A DNA stretch of 30,765 nt from 4572-123 sp002084545 (lineage in GTDB: Bacteria; Desulfobacterota; Desulfobacteria; Desulfobacterales; 4572-123): contig JAOZSJ010000037.1 of NCBI GenBank assembly GCA_029939715.1, positions 1-30,765 of the forward strand, in the 5' to 3' direction. The notes under the pieces were generated by a model. The model worked only from the letters and a program-made list of their open reading frames with translations. It was not told where the DNA came from and did not search any database. Below, piece by piece: positions 14,534-21,503 of this stretch. The first letter of the stretch is position 1; each line of letters begins with the position of its first letter. Position numbers and translations under genes: made by a program.

Positions 14534-15532
14534 TTAAATTAAATAATTTACCTTATAAACGTTCATCGGTTCATCGATTCCCTTTATCATAACAGGAGGC
14601 AGGGCGCTTGCATCAAGTTTGTCCTCAATTTTTGAATAGGTCTCCTCACTGATCAGAATTTCCCCTGCCCCTGCCATCGCCTGAAGCCGGGAGGCTATAT
14701 TAACCGCCATTCCAATTGAGGAAAACTCCTTTTTTCTCAAAGACCCGAGAATTCCTGAAAAAACGGTTCCGGTGGCTATACCGATACCCACCTTTAGACG
14801 CAGCCCGCCTTCCGCGGCCAGGCGCCGATCTATCCGGCCGGCCTTGATCTGCATGGCAATGGCCGACTCCACGGCCCTTACGGCATCATCATCATGAGTT
14901 GCCGGAGAACCAAAAACCACCATGATGCTGTCGCCGATATGCTTGTCCATGGTGCCGTTAAACGAATACGCAATCTCACCCATGGGCGAAAAATAGTGGG
15001 CGTTTAAAAAGGCCGCGATTTTTTCAGGTGAAGCCGCTCCCGACATCTTGGTAAAACCGCGGATGTCGGAAAACAGGACCGACACCTCATTGAAGCGCGG
15101 CTGCAGGGCTTCGGGTGAATTGTGAATTTCCTGGTAGATCTGTTCGGGAATAAACTGCCTCAGATGTTTATGCACCATGATTTCATGAATTTTTGTCCGT
15201 AATTCGAGGTTGTCGAACGGTTTTGTTAGAAATCCGTCAAGCCCCTCGTTGGTGGCATTGATGGCAGCTTCCATAGTGGCGTAGCCCGTGAGAAGAATTC
15301 GTGTGATTTCCGGATTGAGGGCGCCAATGGCGGCCAGCGTTTCCATGCCGTCGAGTCCGGGCATTTTGTAATCGGAGATGACTGTTGTGACATCATGGAG
15401 ATGGGCTTTGATAAATTCGATACCCTCTGCGCCGTTTTTAACGGTATGTATTTGATATGATGATTTTTTAAGTGCTCTGGCAATGGATCGCCGCACTCCT
15501 TCCTCATCATCGATAAAAAGTAACCCGTTCAT
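14534..15532 (-). CDS. Response regulator with class III adenylate cyclase output domain
   Basis: This cytoplasmic signalling protein has 332 residues. Residues 1-120 are a receiver domain: acidic D8-D9, phosphoacceptor D54 in VISDYKMPG and conserved K104 in LTKPF. Residues about 145-325 are a class III nucleotidyl cyclase domain. Metal-binding aspartates are D156 (FSDIRGFT) and D201 (HIGD). The base-reading lysine is K197 (DKHIGD), and S271 stands where adenylate cyclases have Asp or Thr. N278 and R282 (VNIASRL) are the transition-state residues. All catalytic residues are present, so it probably makes cAMP when phosphorylated; the partner kinase is not adjacent. AGAGGA lies six bases before the ATG. 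It is probably the last gene of the dusB cluster. Confidence 0.92.
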   Translation of the reverse strand: MNGLLFIDDEEGVRRSIARALKKSSYQIHTVKNGAEGIEFIKAHLHDVTTVISDYKMPGLDGMETLAAIGALNPEITRILLTGYATMEAAINATNEGLDGFLTKPFDNLELRTKIHEIMVHKHLRQFIPEQIYQEIHNSPEALQPRFNEVSVLFSDIRGFTKMSGAASPEKIAAFLNAHYFSPMGEIAYSFNGTMDKHIGDSIMVVFGSPATHDDDAVRAVESAIAMQIKAGRIDRRLAAEGGLRLKVGIGIATGTVFSGILGSLRKKEFSSIGMAVNIASRLQAMAGAGEILISEETYSKIEDKLDASALPPVMIKGIDEPMNVYKVNYLI

Positions 15533-15604
15533 GATAAATCCTCTCTGATGGCCGGCACACGGGGGAAGTGTAACGAAAAAACCCTTTTAAGGGACTGGTT
15601 TAGA

Positions 15605-16645
15605 TTAGATGGCATGGTCGAAAAACCGTTTCGGGACATCCTGATGCACTTGCCGTGTAAGTTTATGTTTATAGGCGTCGATAAGTTCCAGGGCTTCACT
15701 CTCGGATGAGATATGCTTGATGGATTCGCGGAAACCACTGCTGTGAGGGAGTCCTTTAACAAACCAGCCCAAGCGGCTGCGCATCAAATAGCAGGCGGGT
15801 TTCTCCCCGGAATATTGGACCGATAACCTGATGTAGCGTACCATAACCGTGAAACGTGTTGCATGATCAACCTCTAAAATGGGTTGACCCTGCAGCATAG
15901 CCAGAGTCTGGGAGAAAATCCAGGGATTGCCGATGGCGATTCTTCCGATCATGACTCCGTCACAGCGGGTGTCACTGAGCATGGCCACGGTGTCGCCTGG
16001 TTTGACAATATCTCCATTGCCGATGACCGGTATATTGATCCGGTTTTTTATTGCGGTGATAACAGACCAGTCGGCGGTGCCCCTGAACCCCTGTGGCGCT
16101 GTTCGAGGGTGCACGGAAATGGCGTCGACACCGCAGGATTCGGCTATTTTTGCGATATTAAAGGCCTGGTCGGCGGATTTATCCCAGCCGGATCTGATTT
16201 TTATAGTCACGGGAATTTTTACGGCTTTACGAACGGCTTTCAGTATGCTTTCTGCTTTTTCAGGTGTTCGCATAAGAGCCGCGCCTGCCCCTGTTTTAAC
16301 GATTTTTTTTACCGAACAGCCGAAATTAATGTCCAGTATATCCGCTCCTGAAGATTCGACCATGGCAGCGGCATCTGCCATTATAGCCGGGTCGGATCCG
16401 AAAATTTGAACGCTCAGAGGTTTTTCCCGCGGCGTGCTGCATAAAAGCTGTACCGTTTTTGGGGAGTTGTAAACAAGGCCGTTGCTGCTGATCATCTCCG
16501 AGCAGACCAGTGCGCATCCTGTTGATTTTATCAGCAGCCGGAAAGGCAGGTTGGTGATTCCGGCCAGCGGTGCCAGAACAGTTGGGTTTTCCAGCGTAAC
16601 GGATCCGATTTTAACTTTCAGCGGATTATGGCTTGTTGCTTTCAT
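15605..16645 (-). CDS. dusB: tRNA-dihydrouridine synthase (DusB-like)
   Basis: This FMN enzyme reduces uridines in the D-loop of tRNA and has 346 residues. The TIM-barrel landmarks are LAPLAGITNLPFR near residue 25, SEMISSNGL near 49, catalytic cysteine C110 in INFGCSVKKIVKTGAGAALM, IRSGWD near 150, ISVHPRTAPQGFRG, and VIGNGDI plus the phosphate-binding DGVMIGRIAIGNPWIF. The proline that usually follows the catalytic cysteine is a serine here (GCS instead of GCP). The first 20 bases overlap the end of the upstream 116-residue gene, and the ribosome binding site is weak, suggesting translational coupling. Assignment to DusB rather than another Dus paralogue is by overall resemblance. Confidence 0.92.
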   Translation of the reverse strand: MKATSHNPLKVKIGSVTLENPTVLAPLAGITNLPFRLLIKSTGCALVCSEMISSNGLVYNSPKTVQLLCSTPREKPLSVQIFGSDPAIMADAAAMVESSGADILDINFGCSVKKIVKTGAGAALMRTPEKAESILKAVRKAVKIPVTIKIRSGWDKSADQAFNIAKIAESCGVDAISVHPRTAPQGFRGTADWSVITAIKNRINIPVIGNGDIVKPGDTVAMLSDTRCDGVMIGRIAIGNPWIFSQTLAMLQGQPILEVDHATRFTVMVRYIRLSVQYSGEKPACYLMRSRLGWFVKGLPHSSGFRESIKHISSESEALELIDAYKHKLTRQVHQDVPKRFFDHAI

Positions 16646-16976
16646 TTTTTTTCAGATCTTTCAGGGAAATAATCTGGGCGGTACCATTCTTCTTGACGGG
16701 TTCCTTCGGGCTGTTTTTAACGTCTGATTCAGATGGCGGTTCCTCCGGGCAAACGATTCTCTCAAGGCGCATTTTTTTACCGTTCATGGTGAATGTTTCG
16801 CCGTTGATGTAGTCATTTTTTAAAATCCACGTTACGCTTTGAAGCGGCACCTGGAGAAGAAGCAGTTTTACATGATACCAGTCCGGTTTACCGTCAGGTG
16901 CAATATTTTCTATTCTGGCAAAAGCGAGAGGAGCGGCCTCCATATAAATCAGTACGATGTCGTTTTCCGTTGCCAT
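16626..16976 (-). CDS. Conserved-looking small protein of unknown function, upstream of dusB
   Basis: I do not recognise this 116-residue protein. It has no signal peptide or membrane span. The first about 70 residues look folded, with predicted strands (DIVLIYMEAAPLAFARIENI, then WYHVKLLLLQVPLQSVTWIL). The motif NGETFTMNGKKMRLERI resembles a small beta-barrel. The last 40 residues are low-complexity, rich in Pro, Glu, Lys and Ser. It overlaps dusB by 20 bases and lies 38 bases downstream of the lipoprotein gene, so all are probably one operon. The ribosome binding site (AAGGA) is about 14 bases upstream of the ATG, unusually far. The overlap with dusB and the sequence character argue that it is a real gene. 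Confidence 0.7.
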   Translation of the reverse strand: MATENDIVLIYMEAAPLAFARIENIAPDGKPDWYHVKLLLLQVPLQSVTWILKNDYINGETFTMNGKKMRLERIVCPEEPPSESDVKNSPKEPVKKNGTAQIISLKDLKKNESNKP

Positions 16977-17014
16977 GATAATAAATCGATTCCTTTTGTG
17001 TATGAATACCGCAG

Positions 17015-17953
17015 TTAAGGTTGTCGGTCTTTTTGTCGGGTGAGAAATTTACCTGCAAATCCGGCGGCCCTTGATTTCGGGTAGCGATTAATCAGCAATT
17101 GCCAGTTTTCACCGGCTTTTTTAAAATTAGCGAGATGATGGTGGCAAAGCCCGATTTTCAGGAGAGTATCTGAGAGTTTGTTGCTGTCCCCGAATTTGGA
17201 TAAAACCGCTTCAAATGCCGCAAGGGATGAATCATATTTTTGCTGCATATAATAACATTCACCAATCCAGTATTGGGCGTTATCGCTCAGGCTGTCCGTA
17301 TAGGTATCCAGGTATTGCTGAAATATTTTCCGGGCAGCATCGTATTTCCGGGTCTGATATAGATAAAAACCTTTACGATACAGGTCACCGGGGTCTTTTG
17401 AAAATGTAGGTTGAACAGGTTGCTTGACCTTGGCCGTCTGCCGGGTAAGCAGCTTATTTTCTGTCTGGAGCGTTTGCATTTTTGTTTTTAATTGTTCCGT
17501 ACTCTGTCTGAGCAGTGTGTTTTGGGCCTTTATCCGATCGGCATTTTTTTCAATGCGTTGATTTTTTTCTTCCAGATGGTTAATTTTAATTTTTAGCGAT
17601 TTTTCCAGGCTGCCTGATGAGTTGCTTTTTTGCTTTGACTTAATAATGGCTTTTTCTGCATGCTGTCTGGCGATTTGTGCATTCTGCAGGGCACTTTTCC
17701 TGAGAGCGGCCTTACGTCGAAGATATACCCGCAGGCGGTTTTGAGGTTCTTTATTAAGATCTTCTTCGGCCAGTTCATAAAGGCGCTCGGCTGTTTTTAT
17801 TTCCGTTGAAGCGGCTGTTTCGACACCCATTAATTTGGCTGAACGAATAGTTGCCGCGGCCTCTGCAAGATTTTTTTCGGCCAGTCTGGCCTGGTTCCCG
17901 GAACACCCGAAAATAAACAGGATTACCGCTATCGCAAAAAGTGATTTTCTCAT
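17015..17953 (-). CDS. CpoB/YbgF-like lipoprotein with coiled coil and TPR domain
   Basis: The product is 312 residues from the chosen ATG. Residues 1-17 form a lipoprotein signal (MRKSLFAIAVILFIFGC) with C17 as the lipidated cysteine. Residues about 18-100 are alanine- and charge-rich and helical, similar to DUF4398-type lipoproteins. Residues about 110-180 form a strong coiled coil with heptad-spaced leucines and glutamines. The C-terminal about 120 residues carry TPR-like repeats of the YbgF/CpoB type (GFYLYQTRKYDAARKIFQQY, AQYWIGECYYMQQKYDSSL). CpoB links cell-wall synthesis to Tol-Pal function, but no tol or pal gene is nearby. GAGG six bases upstream supports this start over an ATG at 17971 that would spoil the signal peptide. 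Confidence 0.8.
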   Translation of the reverse strand: MRKSLFAIAVILFIFGCSGNQARLAEKNLAEAAATIRSAKLMGVETAASTEIKTAERLYELAEEDLNKEPQNRLRVYLRRKAALRKSALQNAQIARQHAEKAIIKSKQKSNSSGSLEKSLKIKINHLEEKNQRIEKNADRIKAQNTLLRQSTEQLKTKMQTLQTENKLLTRQTAKVKQPVQPTFSKDPGDLYRKGFYLYQTRKYDAARKIFQQYLDTYTDSLSDNAQYWIGECYYMQQKYDSSLAAFEAVLSKFGDSNKLSDTLLKIGLCHHHLANFKKAGENWQLLINRYPKSRAAGFAGKFLTRQKDRQP

Positions 17954-18128
17954 AAGGGCCTCATTGTTCATAATGTGGAGAGAGGGTCATCAAGAGTTGT
18001 TTCCGGTTAAAATTATCAGGAAGGCATGGTTTTGTCAACACTTCCCACAGACAGATAAAACAATTCATGGGATTGCGTTTTGATATTTTTTTCTTGAAAT
18101 AGTTAATAAGTTTCGGTAGATATAAAAC

Positions 18129-18149
18129 TGTAATGCCTCCTGTATTACA
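18129..18149. repeat. Small inverted repeat before the receiver-protein gene
   Basis: TGTAAT (18129-18134) and ATTACA (18144-18149) form a 6-bp inverted repeat with a 9-base spacer. It lies just after a TATAAA (18121-18126) and about 23 bases before the start codon. This is an operator-like position, but the factor is unknown. Confidence 0.35.
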
Positions 18150-18171
18150 ATAATTTAAGTGAGGAATGATG

Positions 18172-18543
18172 ATGCCACGGATTCTGATTATTGATGATGA
18201 TGATTTGATTCGCCAAATGGTGAGAGATGTTCTGGAGCGGGATGGATATGTTGTCGAGGATGCCTCCGACGGCAAGCAGGGCTTGCGGGCATTCATGGAA
18301 AATCCGGCGGATCTGGTTATCACCGATCTTGTCATGCCGGAAAAGGAAGGGATCGAAATTATTATTGAATTGCGCAGGGATTTTCCCGAACTTAAAATTA
18401 TCGCCATTTCCGGTGGTGGAACCGTCGGCGGCAGCCAGTACCTTGATGTGGCGGGTAAGCTGGGGGCCGATAAAATTCTTGGTAAACCGCTGAAATTGAA
18501 GCAGCTTGTTACAATCGTGAAGGAATTGCTGGAGAAGAATTAG
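18172..18543 (+). CDS. Stand-alone CheY-like response regulator
   Basis: This is a single receiver domain without an output domain, about 123 residues. Acidic residues D8-D10, phosphoacceptor D52 (VITDLVMPE), the switch serine S80 (IAISGG) and K105 (LGKPLK) are all present, so phosphorylation is expected. The partner kinase and target are not in the neighbourhood. Three ATGs follow each other (18166, 18169, 18172) directly after GAGG. The third gives the best spacing and the usual N-terminus MPRILIIDDD, so I chose it, though the second is also possible. The gene ends inside the last four bases of the convergent CvfB-like gene, leaving no room for a terminator. Confidence 0.9.
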   Translation: MPRILIIDDDDLIRQMVRDVLERDGYVVEDASDGKQGLRAFMENPADLVITDLVMPEKEGIEIIIELRRDFPELKIIAISGGGTVGGSQYLDVAGKLGADKILGKPLKLKQLVTIVKELLEKN

Positions 18544-19448
18544 GGACTACGCTGTTGTTTCTTTTTTTCCAAAAGCCTGATACCTTTTCCGGTGATTGTT
18601 ATTTTTCTTTCCCGATAAAAATGGCCGATTATCTGCTTAAAATTTTTTTTGCTCATCTGAAATGCCTTGTAGATCTCATCGGGGCTGCTTTTATCATGGA
18701 GAGGCAAAAAACCACCGGTGTCTTTTAAAGCCCGGAGGATTTGCCTTTTTTGATCGTAAAAGGTTCTGGGCCCGGGTTTTACCGGCGCATCTACACAAGG
18801 AGGATCTTTACGCGGAATTTTTAAAACGATTTTTTTTAAGGTAACAACAGGCATACCGTTTTCAGATCTGCCTTTTATATAAGCCGACCTTTGATCTCCG
18901 GTATGCAGAGACCCGGATGCATCCCGGTAATAGAGTACAGCATCAAACGCGTTATTCACAATGACCCGGTATCCGGGGTCTGTCCTGCCATAAACCATAA
19001 TTTCGACCCGGTCGCCGGATTTCAACCCCACGGGCTTATTTTTTAAAAATTCAGCTATATTCGCGGAGGCGGCGATACGCCTGGTTTCATGGTCCAGATA
19101 CAACCGCACCATATAAAAGTTACCCCTGATCATTGGATCGGGCTGCTGCTTTGCAGGGACCAGCAGGTCTTTTTCAAGGCCCCAGTCCAGAAAAGCACCA
19201 AATCCGGAAACATCTTTTACCCTCAGAAAGGCAAATTCACCCACCTGAGCCTTTGGAGTCGCCGTTGTGGCAATTGTGCGGTTCTCGGTGTCATTGTACA
19301 CAAAAACCCTGATTCGATCGCCTACGGAGGTATCTGCGGGAACATATTTGTGGGGCAGCAGAATTTCTTCCATATCTGAAATCAAGTAAACACCAAACGT
19401 TTCTATTCGTATAACCCGCAGGGTATTATAGTTTCCAATTTTCAGCAT
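18540..19448 (-). CDS. CvfB/YitL-like S1 RNA-binding protein
   Basis: This 302-residue protein has the CvfB layout: tandem S1-like OB domains followed by a C-terminal winged helix. The first S1-like unit covers about residues 1-65 (LRVIRIETFGVYLISDMEEILLPHKYVP). The second, about 68-130, is best conserved (VGEFAFLRVKDVSGFGAFLDWGLEKDLLVP). The third covers about 140-215. The winged helix (about 240-295) includes LPLHDKSSPDEIYKAFQMSKKNFKQIIGHFYRERKI. CvfB family proteins bind RNA and affect virulence-factor expression in Staphylococcus; the role here is unknown. It follows the 104-residue unknown by 26 bases and probably belongs to the same transcript as the radical SAM gene. Confidence 0.88.
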   Translation of the reverse strand: MLKIGNYNTLRVIRIETFGVYLISDMEEILLPHKYVPADTSVGDRIRVFVYNDTENRTIATTATPKAQVGEFAFLRVKDVSGFGAFLDWGLEKDLLVPAKQQPDPMIRGNFYMVRLYLDHETRRIAASANIAEFLKNKPVGLKSGDRVEIMVYGRTDPGYRVIVNNAFDAVLYYRDASGSLHTGDQRSAYIKGRSENGMPVVTLKKIVLKIPRKDPPCVDAPVKPGPRTFYDQKRQILRALKDTGGFLPLHDKSSPDEIYKAFQMSKKNFKQIIGHFYRERKITITGKGIRLLEKKKQQRSP

Positions 19449-19474
19449 TGTTTTGTTACCGATTTTATTGTTTA

Positions 19475-19789
19475 TTACTTTGCTATATACGGCCTGATAT
19501 GTTGTCCGTTTAACACGATTGTTATCCGATTTTCGGCATCGGTACTGATTGCGACATTGGCCCGGCAGTGTCCGGCAAGTTCGCTATGGGTACGGCGCAG
19601 ATAGGTAAAATCGCATTTTTCCAACAGATTTTTCAGGATATCAATCTTTTTTTCGAGTTTTTCTTTATCGCCGCCGGTTTTGAAATATTGGGAAATCGAT
19701 TTATTATAAAGTTTTTTGACCGCTGTTTCAATGCAATGATGCCTGATGTCAAGTTTGAACAGCATAGATTGTTTTTCATTTTTTATCAA
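19475..19789 (-). CDS. Small protein of unknown function coupled to the radical SAM gene
   Basis: I do not recognise this 104-residue protein. It has no signal peptide or membrane helix. The sequence looks helical in the first two thirds (charged, with KKIDILKNLLEKCDFTYLRRTHSELAGHC), followed by a strand-like end (NVAISTDAENRITIVLNGQHIRPYIA). Cysteines and histidines are scattered without a clear metal motif. Its start overlaps the stop of the upstream radical SAM gene by 4 bases (ATGA-type overlap), indicating translational coupling. The CvfB-like gene follows 26 bases later. It could be an accessory or substrate of the radical SAM protein, but nothing in the sequence proves this. Confidence 0.7.
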   Translation of the reverse strand: MIKNEKQSMLFKLDIRHHCIETAVKKLYNKSISQYFKTGGDKEKLEKKIDILKNLLEKCDFTYLRRTHSELAGHCRANVAISTDAENRITIVLNGQHIRPYIAK

Positions 19790-21360
19790 AGATAATCAAC
19801 CCATTCCCATCGAAACTCGGTGCCTGTTCTAAGCAATTTCAAGCTATTATGCTCGACAGCCGATTTGAGGGTGATGTATATCCGGTCCAGTGGAACATTG
19901 ACTGATGCATGAAGCCGGGACGCCAGCGTTTTCAGAGGGTCTTTATCAGCTTCGGGACCGGTCTGGTGCCATGTTCCCCGTTTTTCAATCATACGGTCCA
20001 TCATCAGATCATATATCAGAATGATTCGTTCCAGGTTAACCAGCGGTTCGGCCTCCTTGGCAGTAGCCTCTCCCGTTGCGATTCGTTTTTTAATATGGTC
20101 CAGTTCATTATTATATTCATTTTCCCATTTAATGACAATCGCGTCCATCATCGCCTGATTGGTTGCAGGTGTTTCCACAATGGCCCGGTTGGCGTGATAT
20201 CGAGACCAGTCATTGGTCATAATCTTGATGCCGTAGTGGTCACAGCGGTCCCGAATTTCGGTTCCGGGAAAGGGAGCAAGGAGGTGGAATCCATAGGAGA
20301 GCCCCAGTTTTTTCATTTCCAGACCGAAATCGACGGTTTCCCGGATAGTTTCGGGAGTTTCACCGGGTAGTCCGAGAATAAAGGAAGCATGTGGCATAAT
20401 ACCGGCTGTGTTACACATATTTATGGCATCGACGACCTGCTTCAGGGTGATTCCTTTTTTAATGGTTTTCAATATCCGGGCATTGGCGGATTCGATTCCA
20501 AAGCTGACCGCCTGACATCCGGCGGCTTTCATTTTGACAAGTACATCGGTTGAGACTGTATCAACCCGGGCAAAAGATGTCCATTTAACATTTAAATTAC
20601 GTCTGATGATTTCGTCGCAGACATCGTGGCAATGTTTTTTGTTGGCGGTGAAAAGATCATCTGCCAGATTGATCTGATGAAAACCGAGGGTGCGCAGGTA
20701 CTGGATTTCATCCGCGACACTCCCGGCATTGCGGTAGCGTACTTTTGCACCCACCATTTTTCGTCCGACACAAAATATGCAATGGAACGGACAACCCCGG
20801 CTGGAGGTCATGCTGATGGGCATGCCCAGAGCGCGATATCGTCCCAGGGGAATCAGATGGCGGGCCGGAAGCGGCAGAGTGTTCACATCGGTAAAAGGGC
20901 GGACTCCCGTGGTGATCGTCCTGGAGCCGTCTCTGTAAGCAATGCCTTTTATATCTGCCCGACTGCACTCGCCCCGGGCCAGTTCGAGAATGCTTTCTTC
21001 ACCTTCGCCGATAACGATAAAATCAAGTTCTGGATAAAGATCGAGGGTTTCCTGTGCGCAAAAGCTGACATGAGGGCCGCCCATGACGGTAATTGTATCA
21101 GGAGCAATGTTTTTGACATCCTTGACAACGCCAATGGCATTGTCAAATGTCATGGTAACCGAGGTCAATCCGACAAAATCCGGCTGAAAACTGTTTAACT
21201 CGGTTTCAAGGATTGTTTTACTGTAAGGGTACACAACAAAATCCAGCAGTTTTACTTTTATTCCCGCGTTTTCCAGTACAGCGGCCAGAAATGCCAGGCC
21301 CAAAGGCGGAGACGGAGTTTCGGAAATGGGATAAAAGGGGTTAATCAGCATAAATCGCAT
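19786..21360 (-). CDS. Radical SAM protein with B12-binding-like N-terminal domain
   Basis: This 524-residue enzyme is of the B12-binding/radical SAM architecture. Residues about 1-140 form a Rossmann-like domain (MLINPFYPISETPSPPLGLAFLAAVLENAG, then VMGGPHVSF and FIVIGEGE). The radical SAM core begins at SRGCPFHCIFC with the cluster ligands C170, C174 and C177 (CxxxCxxC). It continues with INLADDLFTANKKHCHDVC, VSFGIESANARILKTIKKG and FILGLPGETPETIRE. The DxHxxG motif that binds base-off cobalamin is not visible, so true B12 binding is doubtful. The reaction is unknown; relatives include methyltransferases and hopanoid or lipid modifiers. I chose the ATG at 21360 because CAGGGAG precedes it; the frame stays open upstream to 21426. 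Confidence 0.88.
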   Translation of the reverse strand: MRFMLINPFYPISETPSPPLGLAFLAAVLENAGIKVKLLDFVVYPYSKTILETELNSFQPDFVGLTSVTMTFDNAIGVVKDVKNIAPDTITVMGGPHVSFCAQETLDLYPELDFIVIGEGEESILELARGECSRADIKGIAYRDGSRTITTGVRPFTDVNTLPLPARHLIPLGRYRALGMPISMTSSRGCPFHCIFCVGRKMVGAKVRYRNAGSVADEIQYLRTLGFHQINLADDLFTANKKHCHDVCDEIIRRNLNVKWTSFARVDTVSTDVLVKMKAAGCQAVSFGIESANARILKTIKKGITLKQVVDAINMCNTAGIMPHASFILGLPGETPETIRETVDFGLEMKKLGLSYGFHLLAPFPGTEIRDRCDHYGIKIMTNDWSRYHANRAIVETPATNQAMMDAIVIKWENEYNNELDHIKKRIATGEATAKEAEPLVNLERIILIYDLMMDRMIEKRGTWHQTGPEADKDPLKTLASRLHASVNVPLDRIYITLKSAVEHNSLKLLRTGTEFRWEWVDYL

Positions 21361-21440
21361 TGCAGAATCTCCCTGAACAATAAAAAAACAGTATGGCGGG
21401 AAAAAGGTTATCCAGATACTGTGCACTGCTGTTTTGTTAT

Positions 21441-21478
21441 ATAAAAAAAGGGGTCCGAATACAAATTCGGACCCCTTT
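21441..21478 (-). terminator. Strong intrinsic terminator of fhs
   Basis: A perfect 14-bp stem, AAAGGGGTCCGAAT (21447-21460) with ATTCGGACCCCTTT (21465-21478), has the four-base loop ACAA. On the minus strand it is followed by a T-rich run. It lies 25 bases after the fhs stop and isolates fhs from the radical SAM operon. Confidence 0.92.
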
Positions 21479-21503
21479 GAATTACAATCGGGAAAAGCCT
21501 AAT

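Noticed and set aside
15586..15597. Palindrome CCCTTTTAAGGG near the cyclase gene start
   Set aside because: It is short and isolated, with no second copy or promoter context, so it may be chance.
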